Assembly (NCBI GenBank): GCA_020447005.1 | Contig: JAGRDO010000070.1 | Span: forward strand, 1 to 52,158 | Origin: Paracoccaceae bacterium | GTDB lineage: Bacteria > Pseudomonadota > Alphaproteobacteria > Rhodobacterales > Rhodobacteraceae | DNA length: 52,158 nt | Direction: 5' to 3' | Shown here: positions 43,786 to 52,043 of the stretch, in pieces | Layout of the letters: every line of letters starts with the position of its first letter | Numbering within the stretch: position 1 is the stretch's first letter | The notes under the pieces: model-generated | The model's input: only the letters and a program-made list of their open reading frames with translations | Told to the model about the DNA's origin: nothing | Databases searched by the model: none | Program-made: the position numbers and the translations under genes

Positions 43786-45356
43786 ACCGATGCCTCCGAT
43801 TTGATCCAGTCATCGAGACTGGCGATTTCCTCTGGTGTCAGACGCAGCCCGGTACGCGTGCGACGCCAGACGATGTCCTCGGCGGTTTGCGCGAATTCCT
43901 TTTCCATCAGCCACCGAACCTCGCATTCATAAAGCCCCGCCCCGAAATGGTGCCCCAGATCGGCTTCGCTTGCGGCCTCTCCGCAGACAAGCCGGGCCTC
44001 TGTCCCATAGTTGCGCACCAGGCGCCGACAGGTCGGCGCGCCAAGAAAGGGAAAGCGTGCGGCCAATTCTTCGACCAGACGCGGAGCATCGCCAATAGCG
44101 AAGTCCCCGCCCGGCAACGGCGCACGGGCGGTCCATTTTTCGGATTTGCCACCGATCAACGGGATGATTCTGTCCATGGCGTCTTCGGCAAGGCGGCGAT
44201 AGGTCGTGATCTTGCCGCCGAAGATGTTCAGCATGGGCGCGCCATCGGTATTTGTCGTCAGAACGTAGTCACGCGTTGTCGAAGATGCATTCTGAGCGCC
44301 GTCGTCGTAAAGCGGCCGCACCCCGGCAAAGCGCCAGACGACGTCGCGGGACGTGACAGGACGGGCAAAATACCGGGACGCAAATTCGCAAAGATAGTCG
44401 ACCTCGGCATCGGTGCACGACACGGCGGATGGATCGCCATGGTGGTCCTGGTCGGTCGTGCCTATCAGCGTGAACCCCTCTTCATAGGGCAGCGCGAAGA
44501 TGATGCGCCCGTCTGTTCCCTGAAAGAAATAGGCCCGATCGTGATCGAAAAGCTGGCGGGTCACGATATGCGATCCGCGGACAAGTCGGATATGCGCTTT
44601 CGGGGTAAGATGTGCGACATCGCGGACGATGTTTTCAACCCACGGACCGCCGGCATTGACCAGAAGCCGCGCGCGGTAGGTTCTGGTGCGGCCATTGGCC
44701 CGCACCGTGACCTCCCAGTGATTGGCGACCCGGCGCGCCTCGGTGACGGTTGTCCGTGTCAGAATGCGGGCGCCGCGTTCCTTCGCATCCCGCGCGTTCA
44801 GCACGACCAGCCGGGAATCCTGCACCCATCCATCAGAATACTCATAGGCGTGTTCAAATTCCGGTTTCAACGCGGCCCCTGCCGGGTCTTGGCGCAAGTT
44901 CAGCGTCTTTGTACCCGGCAGGATGCTGCGCCCCGCCAGATGGTCATAGAGAAACAACCCAAACCGGATAATCCAGGCCGGCCGGCGCCCCTTCATCCAG
45001 GGCATCATCATCGTCAACAACCGAGAGGCCGGAGTGGTCGATTCGAACCGCATGCCCGAATGATACGGCAGCACAAACCGCATCGGCCAACTGATATGCG
45101 GCATCGCCTGCAACAGCGTGTCGCGCTCGGCCAGCGCCTTGCGGACCAGCCGCAATTCAAAATATTCCAGATAGCGCAATCCGCCATGAAACAGTTTTGA
45201 AGACGCCGACGAGGTCGCCTGCGCAAGATCGCCTTTCTCGGCAAGCACGACGGAAAGCCCCCGCCCGGCGGCATCGCGCGCGATACCCGCGCCATTCACG
45301 CCGCCACCGATTATGAAAAGGTCATAGGCATGCTCGAGTGCGGGTTCGGATACCAC
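43782..45356 (-). CDS. glpD: Aerobic glycerol-3-phosphate dehydrogenase
   Basis: GlpD oxidises glycerol-3-phosphate to dihydroxyacetone phosphate and feeds electrons to quinone at the inner membrane. The protein has 524 residues. The FAD-binding N-terminus is [20 protein letters not shown], followed by the GlpD signature [20 protein letters not shown]. The start is a GTG at 45356 with GGAG upstream. It is the first gene of the glpD-glpK-dinB run and diverges from glpR, the standard arrangement for a repressor next to its target. Confidence 0.96.
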   Translation of the reverse strand: MVSEPALEHAYDLFIIGGGVNGAGIARDAAGRGLSVVLAEKGDLAQATSSASSKLFHGGLRYLEYFELRLVRKALAERDTLLQAMPHISWPMRFVLPYHSGMRFESTTPASRLLTMMMPWMKGRRPAWIIRFGLFLYDHLAGRSILPGTKTLNLRQDPAGAALKPEFEHAYEYSDGWVQDSRLVVLNARDAKERGARILTRTTVTEARRVANHWEVTVRANGRTRTYRARLLVNAGGPWVENIVRDVAHLTPKAHIRLVRGSHIVTRQLFDHDRAYFFQGTDGRIIFALPYEEGFTLIGTTDQDHHGDPSAVSCTDAEVDYLCEFASRYFARPVTSRDVVWRFAGVRPLYDDGAQNASSTTRDYVLTTNTDGAPMLNIFGGKITTYRRLAEDAMDRIIPLIGGKSEKWTARAPLPGGDFAIGDAPRLVEELAARFPFLGAPTCRRLVRNYGTEARLVCGEAASEADLGHHFGAGLYECEVRWLMEKEFAQTAEDIVWRRTRTGLRLTPEEIASLDDWIKSEASV

Positions 45357-45430
45357 AGGGAGTTCTCCAGAAAATACTCAGTTTTATCGCGCCGCGATGC
45401 GCGATATGTCAATATTTGCTTTCTATTTTC

Positions 45431-45451
45431 TTCGTTATGGATGAAAACGAA
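45431..45451. promoter_or_regulatory. Candidate GlpR operator in the glpD-glpR interval
   Basis: An inverted repeat TTCGTT-N9-AACGAA lies in the 155-bp divergent interval. Its half-sites resemble the TTCG/CGAA cores of DeoR-family GlpR operators. It could overlap either promoter. This is a pattern-based inference. Confidence 0.4.
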
Positions 45452-45511
45452 CAGGATCGGTCGCAATTTCGCAGGTGACCCCATCTGCATGATCGCGAAG
45501 GAGCAGATCCA

Positions 45512-46276
45512 TTGGCACTAAGTTTCAGGCAAAGCGAAATCCTTGAGATCGCCCGCGCCGAAGGCCGGGTCGGGGTGGACGATCTGGCACATCGCTTCAG
45601 CGTCACGTTGCAGACGATCCGGCGCGACTTGGGGGAACTGGCCGATGCGGGAAAGCTCGACCGCGTTCATGGCGGTGCTGTCCTGCGTGCCGGGGTCGTC
45701 AATATCGGTTATGAGGAACGGCGATTGCTCAATGCCGATGCGAAAGTGGCCATCGCGCGGGTTTGTGCCGCAGAAATACCTGACAACAGTTCGGTCTTTC
45801 TGAACATCGGAACCACGACCGAGGCTGTGGCCCGCGCATTGGTCAGGCACCGAAATCTGACCGTGGTGACGAACAACCTGAATGTTGCGTCCATACTCGC
45901 CGGCAATGACAGCTGCGATGTGATCGTCGCGGGCGGCGTTTTGCGGCGCAGCGACGGCGGGCTGACGGGCGATCTGACCACCGAAGCGATCGCGCATTTC
46001 AAGGTCGATCGCGCGGTGATCGGCACATCGGCGATAGATGCCGACGGCGATCTTCTGGACTACGACCTTCAGGAGGTCCGGGTCAGCCGGGCAATTCTGC
46101 GTCAGGCACGTGCAACCTGTGTCGTGGCAGACCACTCGAAACTCGAAAGAAATGCGCCCGTAAGGATCGCGTCGCTCTCAGAAGTTGACCAGATCGTGAC
46201 CGACATTCCGCTGCCGGCGGCGCTGGGCGCAAAATGTCACGCCTGGAAAACGAAGGTGATTATTGCGGGCGTTTAA
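45512..46276 (+). CDS. glpR: DeoR/GlpR-family transcriptional repressor of glycerol genes
   Basis: This is a 254-residue DeoR-type regulator. The N-terminal winged helix is RQSEILEIARAEGRVGVDDL through VTLQTIRRDLGEL (about 6-42). The C-terminal sugar-phosphate sensor domain is of the DeoRC fold, with NIGTTTEAVARAL, VVTNNLNVA and GGVLRRSDGGLTG. In this family glycerol-3-phosphate usually releases the repressor. The start is a TTG at 45512, with AAGGAG 8 nt upstream. It is divergent from glpD and so is expected to repress the glp operon and perhaps itself. Confidence 0.9.
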   Translation: MALSFRQSEILEIARAEGRVGVDDLAHRFSVTLQTIRRDLGELADAGKLDRVHGGAVLRAGVVNIGYEERRLLNADAKVAIARVCAAEIPDNSSVFLNIGTTTEAVARALVRHRNLTVVTNNLNVASILAGNDSCDVIVAGGVLRRSDGGLTGDLTTEAIAHFKVDRAVIGTSAIDADGDLLDYDLQEVRVSRAILRQARATCVVADHSKLERNAPVRIASLSEVDQIVTDIPLPAALGAKCHAWKTKVIIAGV

Positions 46277-46334
46277 CAGGACAAGGCGATTGTCCCTGCT
46301 GCGGCAACCGCACCTTGTGCACCCGATCGACGCC

Positions 46335-46652
46335 TCAGAAAGCTTCTGCAACCTCGTACATAACCGGTTCGAACCGCGAGCAGAGCGCGGAAATCCGGCG
46401 GTTGCGGGTCCGCATTTCCGGGGTGCGCAGCATCGCTTGAAAGTCCTTTCGGTCCCGCCATTGAGAATAGTTGGCAATCCGGGTCTGCGCGTCGTTCATA
46501 TGCAAGCCGGCACCGATAAAACCCGGCTGGTGGCGGATGAATGACTCATAGGCGTCCTTCAATTCATCCATAAGATCCTGAGCGGTGCCAGGCGTCATCT
46601 CGAAAGTGGTGATCACCGTCTGACCGCTGAAATCGCTCGAAATCTTCGGCAT
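46335..46652 (-). CDS. Antibiotic biosynthesis monooxygenase (ABM) domain protein
   Basis: This is a 105-residue single-domain protein of the ferredoxin-like ABM fold. The core begins QTVITTFEMTPGTAQDLMDE and contains FIRHQPGFIGAGLHMNDAQT and RIANYSQWRDRKDFQAML, which match the family's two conserved strands. Members include quinol monooxygenases, heme-degrading enzymes and proteins of unknown role, and none can be chosen from sequence. ATG 46652 follows an AGGAG ribosome-binding site. The gene is convergent with glpR across 58 bp and is probably monocistronic. Confidence 0.8.
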   Translation of the reverse strand: MPKISSDFSGQTVITTFEMTPGTAQDLMDELKDAYESFIRHQPGFIGAGLHMNDAQTRIANYSQWRDRKDFQAMLRTPEMRTRNRRISALCSRFEPVMYEVAEAF

Positions 46653-46730
46653 TGGCCCTCTCCTGCTCTGGCGGCGATGCGCCAACTATCGCGTTCCGCC
46701 CGTTAACTGTAAACCGGTTATCGCGGGATG

Positions 46731-47363
46731 TCAGATGTCGAGAAGCCGCAGAACCTCGGTCAAAAGCGCCGCAACTTCGCCACCGGCGGGATTGCGCCCT
46801 GCCTCCATCGCGCCCAGCCCCTGCCCCAGTGTTTCGGCATAGACGACCCGGTTCGCCAGCCGGGCTTCGGCAACACCTGCGGTCAGTTCGGCCGCGGCTG
46901 CCGCCACTTCTTCGCCCAGCCGCGTTCCCGACCGGGTTCGGTTCAGAACCAGCCAGCTGGGCTTGTGTTCCCGCGCAGCCAGATCAAGCACACCCTCCGT
47001 CGCCCAGAGATCGACATGCGATGACGCGACGGGGATCAGCACCACATCGGCTTCGCGAAGCGCCGGGCGCAGATCGGCATCGACCTTGGGGGGTGTATCG
47101 ACGATGACGAGATCGACCGATCGTTTCAATTTCTCGCACTCGTAAGACACGCCCCATGCGGATGACGTCGAAAACTCAAGGCCTGGATCGCCCAATCGTT
47201 CACGCCGCGTCATGAACCACCGCCCCAAGGACCCCTGAGGATCGGTATCAAGCAGCGCGACCGACAAGCCGCGAAGCCTGGCGGCAACGGCAAGGTTGAC
47301 CGCCAATGTGGTTTTTCCTGATCCGCCCTTTTGCTGCGCAACCGCAATGACTTTGCCTGGCAT
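46731..47363 (-). CDS. ParA/MinD-like P-loop ATPase (orphan)
   Basis: This is a 210-residue ATPase. The deviant Walker A is KGGSGKTT with the preceding AQQ (about residues 11-20), the A' segment is LLDTDPQGSLGRW, and Walker B is LVIVDTPP. It matches orphan ParA proteins (ParC/PpfA-like) that position protein clusters or cargo rather than plasmids. No ParB gene or centromere-like repeat is nearby, and chromosomal parAB would lie elsewhere. ATG 47363 is preceded by AGGAGG with tight spacing; a longer in-frame extension to 47426 is rejected. Confidence 0.87.
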   Translation of the reverse strand: MPGKVIAVAQQKGGSGKTTLAVNLAVAARLRGLSVALLDTDPQGSLGRWFMTRRERLGDPGLEFSTSSAWGVSYECEKLKRSVDLVIVDTPPKVDADLRPALREADVVLIPVASSHVDLWATEGVLDLAAREHKPSWLVLNRTRSGTRLGEEVAAAAAELTAGVAEARLANRVVYAETLGQGLGAMEAGRNPAGGEVAALLTEVLRLLDI

Positions 47364-47471
47364 GGAGCCTCCTGACATCGCACCCTTGCTGCACTGCAGC
47401 ATAGCGCAAAAGGCAACCGGATGCACGTGCCATCACGGCGCGACGCAAAAAATCGTGGCCTCACATCCGCG

Positions 47472-48461
47472 TCAGGCGACTTTCAAAACGATTTTTCCAA
47501 TATGATCAGAGCTTTCGATACGGCGGTGAGCATCGGCCGCCGCGTCCAGCGGAAACTCGGAATCCACGATCGGGCGCAAACGTCCGCTTGAAACGAGCGG
47601 CCAGACATGGCGGCGCAGTTCGGCGGCGATCCTGGCTTTCGCCAGATCGCTTTGCGGGCGCAGGGTTGAACCCGTGATCGTCAACCGCCGGGCCATGACC
47701 TGCGCGAAATTCAGCTCGGCCTTGGGGCCGGTGAGGAACGCAATCTGCACCAGCCGCCCATCATCGCTCAGTGCGCGGACATTCCGGGCAATATAGTCGC
47801 CGCCGACCATGTCGAGAATCAGATCGGCCCCGCCCGCCGACCTGACGACCTCGACAAAATCCTCGGTCCGATAGTTGATCGCACGCTCGGCACCGAGGCG
47901 TTCGCATACTGCACATTTCGCATCCGACCCTGCCGTCGCGAAGACCCTTGCACCCATGGCGGCCGCGATCTGGATGGCCGTCGTGCCGATGCCCGAAGTT
48001 CCGCCGTGCACCAGAAACACCTCGCCCGCGGCAAGGCCCCCGCGCATGAAGACGTTGGACCAGACCGTAAAGCAGGTCTCTGGCAGGCAGGCAGCCTCTC
48101 TCAGATCGATCCCATCCGGAATCGGCAAGGCATGGGCGGCCGGGGTTACAACGAATTCGGCATAGCCGCCGCCGGGAAGAAGGGCGGTAACCGGGTCGCC
48201 CACAGACCAGCCTGCGACATTCGCGCCAAGGGCTGCAACGCGACCAGACGCCTCCAGTCCGGGAAGGGGCGAGGCCGAGGGGGGCGGCGCATAGGCCCCG
48301 GCGCGTTGCAGGGCGTCGGGGCGATTGACGCCGGCATAGGCAACCTCGATCAGGATCTGGCCCGGGCCGGGCACGGGCACGCGAACCTCGGCCGGAACAA
48401 GCACTTCCGGTCCGCCTGGTCTGGCGATCTCGATTGCCCGCATGGTCTTGGGAAGTTTCAT
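47472..48461 (-). CDS. NAD(P)H quinone oxidoreductase (zinc-free MDR family, PIG3-like)
   Basis: This is a 329-residue medium-chain reductase. The N-terminal GroES-like domain has VAYAGVNRPDALQRAGAY and PGLEASGRVAALG. The cofactor-binding Rossmann motif is VHGGTSGIGTTAIQIAAAMG (about 150-169), a typical NADPH-binding quinone reductase motif. The catalytic zinc ligands of alcohol dehydrogenases are absent. Members reduce quinones or enals. It overlaps the COQ9-family gene by 4 bp (ATGA), so a link to ubiquinone chemistry is attractive but unproven. Confidence 0.87.
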   Translation of the reverse strand: MKLPKTMRAIEIARPGGPEVLVPAEVRVPVPGPGQILIEVAYAGVNRPDALQRAGAYAPPPSASPLPGLEASGRVAALGANVAGWSVGDPVTALLPGGGYAEFVVTPAAHALPIPDGIDLREAACLPETCFTVWSNVFMRGGLAAGEVFLVHGGTSGIGTTAIQIAAAMGARVFATAGSDAKCAVCERLGAERAINYRTEDFVEVVRSAGGADLILDMVGGDYIARNVRALSDDGRLVQIAFLTGPKAELNFAQVMARRLTITGSTLRPQSDLAKARIAAELRRHVWPLVSSGRLRPIVDSEFPLDAAADAHRRIESSDHIGKIVLKVA

Positions 48462-49165
48462 GCGCCCCTACTCCGCGATTGCTTGCCGGGATGGTCAGCC
48501 GGCGCGCCGGCGGGGGCATGAACACGACCCAGCAGCTTCATCGGTCCGGCCAGCACTTTTCCCAAAAGGGGGGCTGCGCGCAGCTCTGCCTTGAAGGTCT
48601 CGAACCGCATGACGTCGTCGATCCGGCGATCCAGAAACTCCCATGTTGCCGAGCAGCCCGCGCTTTCGTCACCAAGCCAGTAGAGGACCACCGTGGAATA
48701 AACGGCGGAAAGCGTTGCGCGCTTGGAGTACCAGTTTATGTCATCCGACCGGTCGCCCAGCGCGCGCCAGACTGCATCGGAGGTTGCCCAGATCAATGCC
48801 ACGCCAGTGGCGGCATTCTGCGGCAGGCTGAACAGGGCCGCGCCCCTTCGGACAAGTTCGCGGTCTGCAGTCTCAAGCCGAAGGCGGATGGCGCGCGCCA
48901 CCCTGTCGCGGAACCTCAGCGCTGTCATATCCTCGCAAGCCAGCGCTGCGACCATCGCGTCATCGCCTGCCCGATGATAGGCGACGGCCAGGTCGAGTGC
49001 ACCGCGGGGATAGAGCGCATGGGCAAGGTCAGGGTCCACCCCCGCATCAACGCAGGCGGCGCCAAATGTCGCGTCAGACCAGCCGTCGAAAACCGCGTGG
49101 TCCACGGCCGCCCGCATCATGTCTTGCCGTGCTGTTTCAAGGTTCAAGTTCGCGCCCTTTCGCAT
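48458..49165 (-). CDS. COQ9 family protein (ubiquinone biosynthesis accessory factor)
   Basis: This is a 235-residue member of the COQ9 family, which binds lipids and helps COQ7-type hydroxylation in ubiquinone synthesis. The N-terminal helical TetR-like region has AVDHAVFDGWSDATFGAACV. The conserved C-terminal region contains INWYSKRATLSAVYSTVVLY and DRRIDDVMRFETFKAEL. The gene is divergent from rpsU across 94 bp, an arrangement seen in many Alphaproteobacteria. Its stop overlaps the start of the quinone reductase gene, supporting a common transcript. Confidence 0.9.
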   Translation of the reverse strand: MRKGANLNLETARQDMMRAAVDHAVFDGWSDATFGAACVDAGVDPDLAHALYPRGALDLAVAYHRAGDDAMVAALACEDMTALRFRDRVARAIRLRLETADRELVRRGAALFSLPQNAATGVALIWATSDAVWRALGDRSDDINWYSKRATLSAVYSTVVLYWLGDESAGCSATWEFLDRRIDDVMRFETFKAELRAAPLLGKVLAGPMKLLGRVHAPAGAPADHPGKQSRSRGA

Positions 49166-49177
49166 CCAGCCCCCTAG

Positions 49178-49206
49178 TAGACAAAGCCCGGGGCCTTTGC
49201 TATAGG
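49178..49206 (+). promoter_or_regulatory. Sigma-70-type promoter of rpsU
   Basis: A -35 element TAGACA (49178-49183) and a -10 element TATAGG (49201-49206) are separated by exactly 17 bp. The start would be near 49213, with a leader of about 45 nt that contains AGGAAGGTGG before ATG 49260. Confidence 0.65.
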
Positions 49207-49259
49207 GGCGCCTCCTGCAACGGAATGCAACTCTAACTTAGGAAGGTGGTGACAACCAC

Positions 49260-49466
49260 ATGCAGGTCAGCGTTCGCGACAACAATGTCGAACAGGCGCT
49301 TCGTGCTCTGAAGAAGAAACTTCAGCGCGAAGGGGTTTTCCGCGAGATGAAGCTCAAGCAGCATTTCGAGAAACCCTCCGTCAAGAAAGCGCGCGAGAAG
49401 GCCGAGGCCGTCCGCCGTGCCCGCAAACTGGCACGCAAGAAGGCCCAGCGCGAAGGCGCGCTTTAA
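49260..49466 (+). CDS. rpsU: 30S ribosomal protein S21
   Basis: This is a 68-residue basic protein of the small ribosomal subunit that helps base-pairing between mRNA and 16S rRNA at initiation. The sequence [20 protein letters not shown] with [18 protein letters not shown] and the Lys/Arg-rich C-terminus is typical. GGAAGG is the ribosome-binding site. It is preceded by a good promoter and followed by a strong terminator, so it is transcribed alone. Confidence 0.97.
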   Translation: MQVSVRDNNVEQALRALKKKLQREGVFREMKLKQHFEKPSVKKAREKAEAVRRARKLARKKAQREGAL

Positions 49467-49518
49467 GAAGCGTCCGGAATTGCTGGCGGAGTGCAGCAGC
49501 ACCCCGCGAAAGACGATC

Positions 49519-49546
49519 ACCCCCGGGGCCCTGCCGCGGGGGTTTT
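49519..49546 (+). terminator. Intrinsic terminator of rpsU
   Basis: ACCCCCG (49519-49525) pairs with CGGGGGT (49537-49543) around an 11-nt loop, followed by a T-run (TTTT at 49543-49546). It lies 53 bp after the rpsU stop. Confidence 0.75.
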
Positions 49547-49641
49547 CATTTCATGCGAGCGGCACTTCGCGCGACCCGGCATTTACCGCGGGCCGGCAAG
49601 GTGATAGGCCGCGCTTGTTCCTGTCCGCACGAGGGTAGCCC

Positions 49642-49971
49642 ATGTCCGACACGAAACCGAAACGCCCGCAGGAAGTCTACACGCTGGTGATCGAGGTCGG
49701 TCGCAAGGCGGGTGACGGGCTGCCCAAAGGGGCAACCGGGGCTGCGCTGATGGTCTATGCATCCGGCGTGGACGAAGACGAAGCGGTGCGCGAGGCCGTG
49801 GCGGTTCTCAAACAGGCGGATATGGCCCCATTGGATGTCACCGGCTACGGCACGGCAGAAGAGCGCAGGGCGCAGGGCCACGAAATCGAGGCGGACGAGC
49901 ACGAATTGATGGCGCGCGCCCTTGCCGAGAATGCGGTGATCGTGGCGCAGGTCAGCCCCTTTTTCGAATAG
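49642..49971 (+). CDS. Small conserved-looking protein of unknown function
   Basis: This is a 109-residue soluble protein. I do not recognise a family. The alternation of strands and helices (VYTLVIEVGR, ALMVYASGVD, then the helix EDEAVREAVAVLKQADM, then PLDVTGYGT, and a final strand VIVAQVSPFFE) suggests a small alpha/beta fold of ferredoxin-like type. There is no signal peptide or membrane segment. The coding character is good and an ATG is present at 49642. It is flanked by the rpsU terminator and the thioredoxin gene. Confidence 0.7.
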   Translation: MSDTKPKRPQEVYTLVIEVGRKAGDGLPKGATGAALMVYASGVDEDEAVREAVAVLKQADMAPLDVTGYGTAEERRAQGHEIEADEHELMARALAENAVIVAQVSPFFE

Positions 49972-50110
49972 AGGGAACCACCGAGCCTCTGGCCGGCGGC
50001 AGGAAAGAGGTATTTGTGCCACGATGAAACGACATGCAGCGGCGCTGACCCCTTGGCCTTTTTGCCCCATGCCCTCATATAGGAGCCAACTGCATATTTA
50101 GGGGGCAAAC

Positions 50111-51019
50111 ATGCTCGAATTCGGCCAGCCGCAGAGTGGCGCACAGGCGAAAGATCTGATCCGCGACGTGACCGAAGCGGATTTCCTGAAGGAAGTGATC
50201 GAGGCGAGCCGCGAGGTTCCGGTGATCGTCGACTTCTGGGCACCGTGGTGCGGCCCCTGCAAGACGCTCGGCCCCGCGCTTGAGGCCGCGGTGACCGCGG
50301 CCAAGGGCAAGGTCCGGATGGCCAAGGTCAATATCGATGAAAACCAGATGATCGCGGCCCAGTTGCGCATCCAGTCGATCCCGACGGTCTACGCTTTTTG
50401 GCAGGGCAAACCCGTTGACGGGTTTCAGGGCGCTGTCCCCGGTTCGGAGATCAAGGCGTTTATCGACAAGTTGGCCGGGTTGGCCGGAGATGGCGGTCTG
50501 GGCGAGGCGATTGAGGCGGCGGAAGCGATGCTTGCCGAGGGTGCCGCGGTTGACGCCGCTGAGACTTTCTCGGCGATCCTGGGTGAGGAGCCGGAGAATG
50601 CGGCCGCGTATGGGGGGCTTGTGCGGGCGCATCTGGCAATCGGCAACCGGGAAGAGGCGGAGATGTTGCTGGCCCAGGTTCCTTCGGCCATCGCCGGATC
50701 GACCGAGATCGAAGCAGCGCGAGCCCAGATCGCGCTTTTGAAGCAGGCGGAAAATGCCGGCCCGGTCGCCGAATTGAAAATGCAGGTGCAATCAGAGCCG
50801 GGAAATCAACAATTGCGGTTCGAACTGGCGCAAGCGCTTCATGCCACCGGGAATGTCGAAGGCGCGGTTGACGAGCTTTTGGAACTTGTCCGGCGCGATC
50901 GTGACTGGAACGACGGTGCCGCGAAGAAGCAGCTGTTCACGATCTTCGACGCACTCAAACCAAATGATCAGATCGCTCTCAGGGGAAGACGGAAGCTTTC
51001 TTCTCTGCTCTTTGCGTAA
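50111..51019 (+). CDS. Thioredoxin-TPR protein (CnoX/YbbN-like, with intact CGPC)
   Basis: This is a 302-residue cytoplasmic protein. Residues about 20-110 form a thioredoxin domain with active site WCGPCK (about 47-52) and the conserved cis-proline in SIPTVYAF. Residues about 125-300 form TPR-like helical repeats. The layout matches the chaperedoxin CnoX, which protects unfolding proteins during oxidative stress; E. coli CnoX has lost redox activity. Here both active-site Cys are kept, so it should be redox-active. It starts at ATG 50111 after a run of G. The LON-domain gene follows 27 bp later. Confidence 0.9.
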   Translation: MLEFGQPQSGAQAKDLIRDVTEADFLKEVIEASREVPVIVDFWAPWCGPCKTLGPALEAAVTAAKGKVRMAKVNIDENQMIAAQLRIQSIPTVYAFWQGKPVDGFQGAVPGSEIKAFIDKLAGLAGDGGLGEAIEAAEAMLAEGAAVDAAETFSAILGEEPENAAAYGGLVRAHLAIGNREEAEMLLAQVPSAIAGSTEIEAARAQIALLKQAENAGPVAELKMQVQSEPGNQQLRFELAQALHATGNVEGAVDELLELVRRDRDWNDGAAKKQLFTIFDALKPNDQIALRGRRKLSSLLFA

Positions 51020-51046
51020 TCACCGCGCTACGATAGGCTGGTTCCC

Positions 51047-51685
51047 ATGATCCCGTGTGGCGATCTGCCAGGCAAAATCCCGTTGTTTCCCCTTCCCGGG
51101 GCGCTGCTTTTGCCGCGCGCCCGGCTTCCGCTCCAGATTTTTGAGCCGCGATATCTTGCGATGCTGGATGCGGTTTTGAAAACACCCGAACGACTGATCG
51201 GCATGATCCAGACGCGACACGGCGCGAACGGCAAGGAGACGCTTGCCAGGATCGGTTGCGCGGGTCGGGTGGTTTCGTTTTCCGAAACCGACGACGGGCG
51301 CTATGTGATATCTCTTTTGGGCATTTCGCGGTTCACGCTTGGCAGTGCGCTTGCCGGTTTTGCACCTTATCTGACCGGAGAGGTGAATTGGGACGGTTTC
51401 GATCGGGACAGGGCCGCTGGCGAAGTGGATCCTTCACTGGATCGCACGCGTTTCATCAAACTTCTGTCGCGGTACTTCGCAAGTCAGAAGCTCGACACCG
51501 ACTGGGACAGCCTGAAGGCGGCGGACGATGAAATGCTGATCAATTCGCTTTCGATGCTATGTCCTTTCGAACCGGAAGAAAAGCAGGCCCTCTTGGAGGC
51601 GCAGACGCTTTCCGGACGGCGCGAGATCTTGCTGACGCTGATGGAATTCAACCTTAGGGGCGGTGCGGATGAGGTGGTGCAGTGA
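51047..51685 (+). CDS. LON substrate-binding-domain protein (peptidase-free)
   Basis: This is a 212-residue protein matching only the N-terminal (PUA-like) substrate-binding domain of Lon protease: [20 protein letters not shown] and [14 protein letters not shown]. No AAA or Ser-Lys protease domain is present. Such proteins are widespread and may act as adaptors or bind unfolded proteins. It follows the thioredoxin-TPR gene by 27 bp, suggesting a protein-quality-control operon. Its stop overlaps the Trm112-like gene by 4 bp (GTGA). Confidence 0.88.
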   Translation: MIPCGDLPGKIPLFPLPGALLLPRARLPLQIFEPRYLAMLDAVLKTPERLIGMIQTRHGANGKETLARIGCAGRVVSFSETDDGRYVISLLGISRFTLGSALAGFAPYLTGEVNWDGFDRDRAAGEVDPSLDRTRFIKLLSRYFASQKLDTDWDSLKAADDEMLINSLSMLCPFEPEEKQALLEAQTLSGRREILLTLMEFNLRGGADEVVQ

Positions 51686-51864
51686 GTGACGAAGTCAAGG
51701 TTGACCGCCGTGCGCTGGAGGCACTGGTTTGCCCGGTGACACAGACCCGCCTGAGCTATGATCCCGACCGTCAGGAATTGATTTCGAAAGCGGCCGGTCT
51801 GGCGTTTCCGATCCGCGGTGGAATTCCGATAATGCTGATCGACGAGGCACGCGAGACGCGGTGA
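51682..51864 (+). CDS. Trm112-family small protein
   Basis: This is a 60-residue protein of the Trm112/UPF0434 family. It begins [20 protein letters not shown] and ends near [19 protein letters not shown], the conserved core. Only one Cys remains (LVCPVT), so the zinc knuckle of eukaryotic Trm112 is reduced. In other organisms the family activates methyltransferases. The GTG start overlaps the LON-domain gene stop. Confidence 0.87.
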   Translation: MSDEVKVDRRALEALVCPVTQTRLSYDPDRQELISKAAGLAFPIRGGIPIMLIDEARETR

Positions 51865-51985
51865 TCGGCCAGCGTCACCGTACATCGTCGCAAAGCCGAA
51901 TAGGCCGTCGAAACAGCCCGGTTCGAACATCCGGAAACCACCCCGGCACGTTCGTTTGGCAACCACTAAATCTTGTGGCATTGAC

Positions 51986-52014
51986 GTGACATTCGGCTTT
52001 GGACGTCCTATAAG
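51986..52014 (+). promoter_or_regulatory. Putative sigma-70-type promoter of gyrB
   Basis: A -35-like GTGACA (51986-51991) and a -10 TATAAG (52009-52014) are separated by 17 bp. The start would be near 52021, about 23 nt before the gyrB ATG. Confidence 0.5.
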
Positions 52015-52043
52015 TTGGGCTGAAATAACCTATGCGAGCAGGC

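Noticed and set aside
46278-46295. Hairpin GGACAA/TTGTCC after glpR as a terminator
   Set aside because: The stem is only 6 bp with no U-run, so support is too weak to list.
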